From Diphasiastrum complanatum (lineage: Eukaryota; Streptophyta; Lycopodiopsida; Lycopodiales; Lycopodiaceae): a stretch of 64,000 bases of DNA. Both the position numbers and the translations under genes were made by a program. A model generated the notes under the pieces. It was not told where the DNA came from. It made no database searches and was given only the letters and a program-made list of their open reading frames with translations. Below are positions 33,489 to 42,012 of this stretch, piece after piece. Location: the NCBI GenBank assembly GCA_029204225.1, contig CM055107.1, positions 8,923,472-8,987,471 of the forward strand, given 5' to 3'. The stretch's first letter is position 1. Every line of letters starts with the position of its first letter.

Positions 33489-34140
33489 AATATTGTACAT
33501 TTTGTCAATATTGTTTGTTGGTTACTTGAATGGCCAAAGTGCCACTTGTACATACACACCTAAAGTAGGTTACCACGAGTCAAGAGGAGTGGTTGTGTCT
33601 ATTTGGTAGTGATTCCTACTTTGTAGGATCTAGACCATGATTTATGATGAGATTTGTACCTACCATGCACCTACCAAGCATGACTCTTGGATCTAGACTA
33701 GGGTTTTCACATTAGGGCAAGAAAGTGGAGTCTACTTCCTTATTACATGCTGGTTTTTCACCTAACTTTGCAAAGGAAGTGTGTTTTACTATGTATTTCC
33801 ATTCTCCATAGCGAGAAGATAGAAACTTTTTGGAGCCTCAAGGAGAAACTCGAGTTTCCTCTCATTGTATGGTGATTACTCTATTTTTCCAATGAAACCC
33901 AGCTTTGGCACTTTGTAAACACTGTCTACAGGCCGTACTACAGCCTTATTTCCACACGTGTGGAGTTGGATTAGACTATTTGATCAATGCTTTGATTGTC
34001 TCTACTTGTTTCCTATCAAGCTGCTAAACTAGATCTTGTTTTCTGATGACTAGTTTCTGATAGATTGTTTAACAAGCATACAATCACCTTGTGGATCATT
34101 CAAAGATCCATTTATGGTCCTTAGTACTATACTTTTCACA
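33450..34140 (+). repeat. 3' LTR of the complete Copia element
   Basis: 691 bp, nearly identical to the 5' LTR. The gag-pol stop codon lies 39 bp inside it. Confidence 0.95.
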
Positions 34141-35500
34141 GTGGATAAATTATTCAAAGTCACAATGAGAAGCAAAAGCTCCTCAAAACCTGATCAGAAA
34201 TCTTCGACAAGGCGCAGAAAATCCTCGAAGAATAAATTCTCTAGCAAAACAATGAACAAATCTATGACTAAGGAAGATCTCAAAGATGACCCTGACTATG
34301 ACCGCAATGCTACAAAGTTATTTGCAAAATATATCTCTGCAAAAGCAAAGGAAATTATCAACGTTGAACTTCAGACAACTACTGCAAAAAAGGTGGTCAC
34401 TTTCGAGGAAGAGGACGAAGAAATCACGCAGACAAAATTGTGTAGTGTTGTTATCGATAAACCAACCTCGAAATCGAAGACGAAAGAATATGACATCATT
34501 ACTGATATCGGATCTCTTTGTCCGAACATTACTTTTGAACAGCTGTTGGCAGATAACACTTATTATAGAAAGCAATTGAAAGGCCTTTCTATGCCCAAAA
34601 AGAAAAAAAAAAGTTTCTCTGCCAGATACTGATGTTTTGTCTATCGATTTAGGCGATCTCGGTGCACCTGAGATTGGTATTACCATTGTGGGATGCCTGA
34701 TTGAAAAAGTGCCAATTGACTCTGGTTCCAGTGTAAATATAATAACAGAAGACACAGCTCATGCTCTGGGGCTGATTGACATTCAACCGACACAGCGAAA
34801 CATCAAGTTAGTTGATTCGACACGACGAAAACCTGTTGGAGAACTGAAGGATGTCACTGTCTACATTTAAGCCAAGCCATTCACAATGAATTTCATTGTT
34901 ATCAAACCACTCGGTTTGTCATCCTATTCTGTGCTGATTGGATGACCTTGGCTTTATCAATCAAACACAAGCGTACATTGGAAATCTAGAGAGCTGAGAT
35001 TTCAGACTGGTGAGACCAATAACCGAGGTAAGCCAGCAGAACAAATTATAACCTGGAGTCCTGACAAATATGAAGGTGAAACTCCTTTGTCCGACACCAG
35101 CTTTACATCAGAAGAGTCTTCGTATGCCTTGAATATTTTTCCCAATGAATCTGATATTGAAGTGCAGTACTTTGAATGTTATGAGAATGCTGATGACGAA
35201 GATATCTTCGATGCCTGCAATGCTGAAGCGGATGTTTTGTATGCAAAGACTTGTAAATATGGATTTCCATTTGACCCATGTGTATCTTATACTGAGTTGG
35301 ACACCAAAACCGAACAATGAAAATATTATCGGCCAAGGTACAAAGATCAGAATGTGGTACCCTATCACCCAACAGTGCTTTTGTTACGACAAGCACACAT
35401 GAATCTACAATGAATCACAAACATGGGTTGGTCAGACTATGTTTTAAAATATGCAATGAAATCAGAACCTATAGGATCATGCTGCTGATGCCAAAAGAAT
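34141..35500 (+). pseudogene. Gypsy gag-protease, 3' half of the split element
   Basis: The frame resumes after the Copia insertion with a basic linker (RSKSSSKPDQKS), then AKAKEIINVELQTTTAKK, and after a shift near 34630 the retropepsin motif KVPIDSGSSVNIITEDTAH. After a TAA this is followed by YSVLIG, a stop, then PWLYQS, the second protease loop. Acidic spacer sequence continues to about 35320. No RT follows: the element is cut and the helicase region begins near 35.5 kb. The protease and its order suit the lineage that supplied the pol at 13.9-16.2 kb, but common origin is only inferred. Confidence 0.75.
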
Positions 35501-35541
35501 AGGATATTGAATGCCATGTTCAAGATTATACAAATAAACAG

Positions 35542-37119
35542 ATGCTTCAAGATGAGAAGCGACAACAGATCGTGAACATTCTATTGCAACACAAATCATT
35601 TTTGTGTGACTCTGTATTTCAAGTTGTGTCTGAACAAGTAGATGACAATGTGACATCTTTGGCGAAAGATACCAAGGATGCATTGGGTATTGCACACGAA
35701 TTTGAATATTTTGGAAATACCTCATTGACAATGGAACAAGAAAATATCTACTCACTTTTGATATTAGAAACTTCAGGTATTTTGTGCTTTCGGGTACACC
35801 TGGAAGTGGAAAAACACATTTCATAAAGTATCTAGCGTACTCACTTGACAAATTGAACAGACCCGTGTTGCTTTGTGCTACTACTGGTGCCGCTGCATCA
35901 AGACTTAGCAAACGTGCAACAACAATGCACAACATGTTTTCCATCCCTGTCAATGGCTTATACGTATGAAATTTAATGCCAACTGACATACGTTTCAGAA
36001 CAATACTTGCTGCTGAATATATCATTATCGATGAGATGTCCATGATGACCGCACAAACATTACGGCTTGTTGTGCATCAAATAAATCAAATAAAATCCAC
36101 CCCATGCAATGTACCTTTTAAAAATTATATTCTATTATTAGTCGATGATCATGCACAATTTCCAACAATATGCAGACATCGAATATAAAGCCTATGCTCA
36201 ATATGTCACATTTCGACATCTACATATTGGAAAATGGCTACTCAACTGCATTTCAGCCACTCAATTAGACATTCATCTGACACCTTGTACCTATCATTTT
36301 TGAGCACGATAAGATTTCGAAAACCCACATTTCAAGAGATTGACAATATGTTAAACACACAAATTGTTCCAGAAGACCAATTCTTCCAAATGATCAACTT
36401 TGATGTCACTATCATATGTACACACAAAGAAAATGTTAGAAAATATAACAAATATGCATTGCAAAAAATCTTTCAAGAAAATGACATTACAAAAGTGCCC
36501 GTGAAAACAAATGCAGCAGACAACACGGACTTGAAATCATGGCTTGAAGATCGTACATTCCACCAACTAGAAGAAATTACCAAGAATGCAAAGATAATGA
36601 TTATTTCAAATTTGGACATACAAAATGCTTCTTGGTTTCCAAGGGGAGGCTCGAACCTGGGACCAAAGAAACTTTGGATGCCAAGCCAACCAACTGAGCC
36701 AACCCCGTTGGGTACAAAATGGAGTTGTGAATGGAGCAACGAGAACACTCGAAGACTTCATGTGGTCCAAAAATGACAAGGAAATAGACTCTATTATGAT
36801 AAAACTCGATGCGACCAGTAAAAAAATAAAAATCACTCCATCCACAATGCGCAAAATTAGATACGATTCAAAAACCTACTATAAATGTACCTTCCCACTG
36901 ACATTGGCATATGCTATCACAGCCCATAAATCACAAGGCACAACGATCCATGGCACCACCATACTTGATATTCAAAAAACATTCAGTTCAGGCCTAATGT
37001 ATGTGATGCTATCCCGAGTCACCAAACAAGAACACATATTCATCACACGTAAATTGACTCCTGACGATTTTGATCCAGTGCCATGCATTGTAAGCCAAGA
37101 AACCATTTCACCAATGTAA
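35542..37119 (+). pseudogene. PIF1-type DNA helicase, decayed
   Basis: This is a superfamily 1B 5'-3' helicase. In order: LTMEQENIYSLL, Walker A SGTPGSGKTHFIKYL, the TTGAAASRLS motif Ia with TMHNMFSIP, Walker B EYIIIDEMSMM, VDDHAQFPTIC, SIRHSSDTLYLSFL, then VVNGATRTL, and the C-terminal motifs AYAITAHKSQGTTIHG and YVMLSRVTKQEHIFI. Breaks are a frameshift near 35790, TGA at 35967, a shift near 36180, and an 85-bp tRNA-like insertion at 36628. Apart from these the frame is long and well kept. No HUH Rep domain of Helitrons was found upstream, where a Gypsy fragment abuts. It could be part of a DNA transposon, a lone PIF1 copy, or a viral relic. Confidence 0.88.
36619..36721 (-). mobile_element. 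tRNA-like SINE-type insertion (85 bp) with 9-bp target duplication
   Basis: TACAAAATG occurs at 36619-36627 and 36713-36721. Between them the minus strand holds an RNA polymerase III A box TGGCTCAGTTGG (36690-36701) and B box GGTTCGAGCC (36648-36657), about 33 bp apart as in tRNA. Leaving out the insert and one duplication copy rejoins the helicase frame. No poly-A tail is seen, so it may be a retroposed tRNA or a very short SINE. Confidence 0.8.
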
Positions 37120-37301
37120 TTTTCATCTATCAATACAACTTCGATGTCATGCCTTTCATGGGATTGAACCAGGTGCGTGCGCTTTCTTGAATTTGTTTTT
37201 AGTATTTATTTTCCGTGTTCCATACATAAAGCACATGTTTTGCCATTTTTCCCTTTTGTTTGAAAACAGGTCATCAACATGGCAGCACATGAACACATGA
37301 G
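37120..37301 (+). other. Spacer between helicase and the next gene
   Basis: It contains a possible splice pair, CCAG|GTGCGT near 37170 and AACAG|GTCATC near 37270, so a 5' UTR intron of the next gene may lie here. The motif GGGATTGAACC resembles a reversed B box, but no A box accompanies it. Confidence 0.35.
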
Positions 37302-38108
37302 ATGACGGAGGCGGAAGAGGTACATTGTTTCCTTTTTCTTCGTTCGTGTAAATGCAATGTCCCAAAAAATATATGCACAACTTTTTTGCTTTATATTCTG
37401 TGACAACGATTGATATTCTCAAATTCTTCGATAGCTATTTCAGAAACTGAAAGAGGAAGCAAGAACATCACAACTTGTGACCTCCGAGCAACTGGATGAG
37501 GTACGTATTTATCCCTCCACACGACAGATGTTTCTCTTGAATGCATGCGGGATTGAACCGAGCAAATACAAAAACGGCTTCCATAGCAGCTACACAATGA
37601 GCACCTTTATTACATCACAAAAGCATGCTAGAGAAGCTTATGTGCATCATAGAGATCCTATAGAAGGTACAAACTTGTATTTCTTTTCTTTTTGTGCACA
37701 TTTTTTTATGGTGTTTGTTATTAACATTTTCATGTTATGAAAATATCATGATTTCCATGTTCTGTTTTCAGGATTTCTAAAGCATTTTTACAAGCTGTTT
37801 GCGATTTCGATTCCAAGCTCCATACAAACAAATCGAGCTGCTATTCAGCACTTCAAGGCCCACTGTGACAAGGGATATTATGCAATCCGAAATTTGTACT
37901 TTGGATATAATATCACAATTTCTGATTGAAGAGGAATGACTCGTGTGCAAAATTAACTGCTATTCAAAATGATCTTGGCAGGCAGCTTGGGCACATCTCC
38001 GAAACAGGAGTGCGCCTCATTGATGGCCCAATCTCCATTGATACTGTGTTGAAAGCCCTCGAGAGAGAGATCCTTGACACACCAACCATTGCAGCGACTA
38101 ATTCATAG
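37302..38108 (+). CDS. Unrecognised three-exon gene between helicase and GIY-YIG gene
   Basis: I do not recognise the product. Exon 1 (37302-37319) encodes MTEAEE and ends at AG|GTACAT. Exon 2 (37444-37666) follows TTTCAG, is rich in charged residues (KLKEEARTSQLVTSEQLDE) and contains LLNACGIEPSKYKNGFHSSY. Exon 3 (37772-38108) follows TTTTCAG and joins in phase (GAA G|GA), reading FLKHFYKLFAISIPSSIQ and HFKAHCDKGYYAIRNLYFGY. A one-base shift near 37922 leads to CAKLTAIQNDLGRQLGHISE and a stop at 38106. The total is about 190 residues. Both introns have GT-AG ends. Position and strand suggest it belongs with the flanking helicase and nuclease. The frameshift makes this copy probably non-functional. 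Confidence 0.5.
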
Positions 38109-38202
38109 GTTTGCAACTTGCAACAACTCTAAATTACGTTACGTTGTGCATGCAACTTATTGCACATCTAAATATTCATTGCATACTGACAAATAGCAAC
38201 CC

Positions 38203-38690
38203 ATGGATCTCCAAATTTCGCAACAAACAACTCAACCACCATCTTCCAGCATCGAGGTATGCATGCATAACTATAATCTATGTTCTTCAATTCCACACGA
38301 ATCCTGTTCCACCATGAAGAACTTCATAATGAAAAAGATATCTTTCTTGCAGGACACCTCGCCTCCACCTTCAAAAAGGCCACGAACAAGCACATCACAC
38401 TATACAAAATAGCATCACGTGTCGGCAAGTTGATTTACATCGGACAAACTACCGACTTCAGTAGGCGTGTGCACGAACACACTCGCAAACCACCCAAGAA
38501 AATGCTTTTGTCCAAGACACATTCTAGTTTTTTTGATGCCTTTCATGTTGACATACTAGAAATTGTCGAAGGTCGTTCAATTGCAAATAGATTAGAGAAC
38601 ATTTATATCAAAATGTACAAATCTCAGAACATGAAACTTTGCAACAACTTGGCTGGTCACCCTTCAGCTTGCGCAAATATTGGTACCTAA
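38203..38690 (+). CDS. GIY-YIG nuclease gene, two exons, one probable frameshift
   Basis: Exon 1 (38203-38256) encodes MDLQISQQTTQPPSSSIE and ends at GAG|GTATGC. Exon 2 begins at 38353 after TTGCAG with a Pro/Ser/Arg linker, DTSPPPSKRPRTSTS. One base then appears lost or gained, and the nuclease domain follows. It has LYKIASRVGKLIYIGQT (the paired Y..Y-I-G strands), FSRRVHEHTRK (conserved Arg and His), RLENIYIKMY (metal-binding Glu) and KLCNNLAGHPSA (Asn). The domain is about 100 residues, normal for GIY-YIG enzymes, which cut DNA in homing endonucleases, Penelope retroelements, SLX1 and UvrC. Spacing of the motifs is closest to phage/virus-type stand-alone nucleases. No reverse transcriptase is attached, which argues against Penelope. 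Confidence 0.75.
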
Positions 38691-39954
38691 AACGACTATC
38701 TTGCATATGACAAAACTTCAAAAACACATTTCCTTGTAAATATTTAGTAGCTTCAATTCATGTTGCTCTTTGTCTGGCTTTACCACGTTTTTGTTATAAG
38801 CTGCGCTTGGAATGTCATGTCAATCAAATTCGTCAATCATCCTAATTTTTGTTGCACTCTGCGCTTTTCAATGGCAGGTTAATCAGTTTCGTTACTTATC
38901 CTAGTTGACTCGTTTATGCTTTTGCGTTTCCCCACCCTATTCTAGCGGGACAAAATTGCGTTGCTAGTTAGATTAATCATATTTTTAATTCAATATTTAT
39001 GTAGGCCAACGTGCTAGCCTTTAGAGCTCCATAAACAATTTTTCTTAATAAAAGTATACCTATGTAGGAAAGTGTATTTTAATAAACCTCTTTAGAATTT
39101 GAGGGTAGTGAAATGTTGAACTATGTACTAAATCACAATTATTATCTTTATTATCTATAAAAAATCATGTAGTGGCATGAAAATGATAACAGATGTGCTA
39201 CCTTTTTGTTGAATTAGGGATTGAATGAAACTCTCAAAGCTCATGAAAAATCTACTCCCAAATGGCAAGGCCTCGAAAGTTGGTGTTGGTAGCCATGACT
39301 CTTGGTAGTGTAGGCCGCCCATAACCTATATTGAAAAGCTCCCAAGAGCACAACTGATGTGAAGCTTGCACTCTACCTTGTCTCCTTGATCACTTGCTCA
39401 AATGACAACAACGATAACCATCAAGAGCAAAAGACCATAGAATTATAATGTAAGCCAACAACACAAGTCTATGCTACTTAATTGGAAAGAGAAAGAAAAC
39501 TAGAGGCTTCAATTAAGAGCAATTTCTCTTTGCTTGCTTTGTGCATTTAGCATAATAGTCCACACCTTAGCTCCAACAAAAAGAAGAAAATTTGCATATC
39601 AATAATACTACCCTAACTATGGGATTTTACCACAAACTTTTGACTTGTATACTTTTATAGAATGTATATTTAGTTGTTCTTGACCATGTGGTAGCTATCA
39701 CTAGTTTTTCCATCACTTGCTTACAATGCCAAATTGGATTTTCTGAACAACAACTAGAGCTAATCTAGATAATCTATGACAAATACATGAAGGTAGTATC
39801 AAACAATTAATATTATTTTGAAGGTGGGTGGAGAGAGAGCGATCTTTTATGAAGTAGGCATTACAATGATGAAAATGCTTTGGTCTATGCCTAAGTTTGT
39901 AAACCCATACTCATCTCAAAAGCTCCCTAGCCACAAACTAGCTATAATATATAC
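38691..39954. other. No gene recognised; possible Helitron-like end near 38.97 kb
   Basis: AT-rich sequence. At 38930-38973 an imperfect GC stem (CCCAC..GCGGG) is followed by 14 bases and CTAGTT, loosely like a Helitron 3' end. Nothing else was identified. Confidence 0.3.
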
Positions 39955-40020
<66 letters not shown>

Positions 40021-40042
40021 TGTGTGTGTGTGTGTGTGTGTG
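39953..40042 (+). repeat. Compound microsatellite: poly-C, (CT)n, (GT)n
   Basis: About 12 C, then 50 bp of CT and 24 bp of GT dinucleotides. It has the same order as the repeat at 19.74-19.85 kb. Confidence 0.95.
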
Positions 40043-41310
40043 CTTTGTCAATGAGCAACATAGGAGTGTAATCTATGAGGAATGACCCTTGCAATGCAAG
40101 GCACGGTCTGCTCTTTGTTATGTAGGGACAACTCAAGTGCATATTTTGGCCAAGCCTGATTGCCTGGCAAGCTGAGTTGTAGATGCCTATATGCCAATCA
40201 CAACAAAGGAAGATGGATCGTCCAAGCTTTAAGCATAGTATTTTTTGATTAATTGTTATTCGCCAACCTACCCATGCAATATGAAAGCAAGGAGGTCCAT
40301 ATGCATATATTTGAGGTGCTTGGCCCTCAAATGGGGGGTGGAGCAAATGACTAATTACAAGCATGTAGTTTGAATCTACTCTTAGGTGAAAAATCAATTA
40401 TATTATCGAGTCTCATAAAAAACTTTGTAGAAATGAAACGCTCTCACTATGGCATAATGTGATAAGAGTGCCACATGTGGCACTGGAGACTCATGCTCCA
40501 AGCCTACTTTGTGGGTGGAAAATGAACATTTAGGACAGAGGGGAAAAATTAGCTTGACCTAAAATGTGGATGTGCGATGTCAATGTTGCAAATAATATTG
40601 TTGGTGGAAAAAATATCCTTGCAAAACAATGCTAGCGCAAAGCAATACCCTATGACGCTAGTGAAAAGCAATACCCTTGCCTAAGAAAACAAAGAAATAA
40701 CAAATTTGCTCAAATCACAAAATAATACCAAGTGATTGTTTCTCCTTTGCATTTGTTATATACCTCAAAGAGCATCAAGACATGGTCGTTTAAGGGTTAT
40801 GTATGACATCCAATCATTAAACCTTTGCATTTGTGATGCACCTCAAAGAGCATGATCCGTAGACTTAAAAGGCACCATGACATGGTCATACAAGGTTTAT
40901 GTATGACATCCAATCATCAAAATTCACACATCCAATAATCAAAACTCATGTTAGGCATGACAATTCTAGCAAAAGTTTATTCATAAATAATGACATAAGC
41001 TTTAGATTGGACCTTGAATGATGGTGAAGGGGAAGGCCTTCTTCCCCTATGGTCAAGCTCTTGCACTCAAGCAAAGAACTTTCCTAGGAACTCCCTCCCC
41101 CCTTGGTTATGCACAAAAATTTGCTTAACACATCAACAATATTGCTATGGGACAACTCCAAGGAAAATCAAGGTAGGGCCAAAAGGGTACTCTAGAGCCT
41201 CCCCCCGTGCAAAAACAGGACGACATGGTTTTTTCTTCATATTTTTGAGGGAATTATACAACATGAAAACCTTACCATCTGAGTCCGAAACATCAAGTAA
41301 TCTCAAGCCC
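40043..41310. other. Intergenic; diverged roughly 100-bp repeat at 40.74-40.96 kb
   Basis: ACCTCAAAGAGCAT..GACATGGTC..TATGTATGACATCCAATCAT occurs twice in tandem between about 40745 and 40925, with small differences. No coding domain was seen. Confidence 0.5.
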
Positions 41311-41314
41311 TCGA

Positions 41315-41458
41315 TTTTTTTTTCTCGGAGACTGCCTACCTGTGGGTGGGGTTTCAACTCAGGTTGTCAATCTCACACCAAGAACCCTGTACCACCACAC
41401 CACATAGCTTGGGTGACCAATCCCACACTAAGAACACCCTCTAACACCACACTACAGA
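41315..41458 (-). mobile_element. Possible tRNA-derived SINE, partly dimeric
   Basis: On the minus strand two related units contain GTGTGGTG..GGGT.TTCTT.GTGTG.GATTG. One has an A-box-like GCTATGTGGTGTGGTGG and a B-box-like GAGTTGAAACCCC, and about 30 bp later comes a run of A (41318-41326). The order A box, B box, A-tail fits a SINE, but the boxes are degenerate and no target duplication was found. Confidence 0.35.
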
Positions 41459-41993
41459 AGGGGCAATAGCTCCTCACAATTTTTAAGAAAGTAAAACGAT
41501 TTCATTAAAGCCATAGCTTCTCACAATTTTTAAGTCGTGGAAGGTCCCAACCTAGACGACTTTCAACATTTTAAAAACTGTGAGAAGCTCATGCCCGGTT
41601 CATAAACCATGGAAAGCTCTCAAGACATGGCTGTGGCCTTCCTGATATACCTAATTTGATCAACTCCGAGGACTTTCCACATCTTAAAAACCCTGTGAAG
41701 CTTGGGCTAGGGCTTGGGCTAGGGCGTTAAAACACAGAAAGGCTCTAACATGGCTCAGCATTATACCTAAAGAGATCAAGGATGATTGGTATGGGGGCAT
41801 GGGGCCATGGACTCCTTACAAAGTCAAGGCAGGGCCAAAAGGGCAAGGACCAAATGGCAAAAGGTACGCAGCAGCAGCTCGTGATCTTCGTTCTGAGTTC
41901 TGACCGGCTGAGCCAGTCCCGGGCCCCTCGCCCCTCATTGACTGCTGGAGAGAGACAATCCAACGGTGAACCGTGAAATGTCCAAAGTTAGGT
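41459..41993. other. Upstream flank of the KLCR gene
   Basis: The direct repeat CTCACAATTTTTAAG occurs twice near 41470-41540, and the motif GGGCTTGGGCTAGGGC at 41.71 kb is locally duplicated. No gene was recognised. Confidence 0.35.
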
Positions 41994-42012
41994 GGCAGGT
42001 GCGCCACCTGCC
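41994..42012. promoter_or_regulatory. Perfect inverted repeat with paired E-boxes upstream of KLCR
   Basis: GGCAGGTG and CACCTGCC are separated by three bases, a perfect 8-bp inverted repeat carrying two CAGGTG/CACCTG E-boxes. It lies in a GC-rich stretch about 1.5 kb before the start codon, in the likely promoter. A regulatory role is inferred only. Confidence 0.4.

Larger units (their letters stand above)
28144..34140 (+). mobile_element. Complete Copia retrotransposon, 5997 bp, target duplication GTGGA
   Basis: It has two 691-bp LTRs (28144-28834 and 33450-34140), each TGTGAAAAATTG...CTTTTCACA. PBS TGGTATCAGAGCC is at 28835, and the purine tract GAGGAGGAG lies directly before the 3' LTR. 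GTGGA occurs at 28139-28143 and again at 34141-34145. By eye I count four substitutions between the LTRs, so insertion is recent. It sits inside a Gypsy gag-protease frame. Confidence 0.95.

Noticed and set aside
36628-36712. Functional tRNA gene
   Set aside because: A and B boxes are present, but target duplications and the interrupted helicase frame show an insertion, and a clean cloverleaf could not be drawn by eye.
35542-38690. Endogenous giant-virus origin of the PIF1/GIY-YIG trio
   Set aside because: Such viruses do carry both gene types, but spliceosomal introns in two of the three genes and no other viral gene argue against it. Not excluded.
38203-38690. Penelope-like retroelement
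   Set aside because: No reverse transcriptase is fused to or near the GIY-YIG domain.
39818-40397. Frames ending in SLSLSL or starting in RERERE
   Set aside because: Microsatellite read as protein; the non-repeat parts have no domain.
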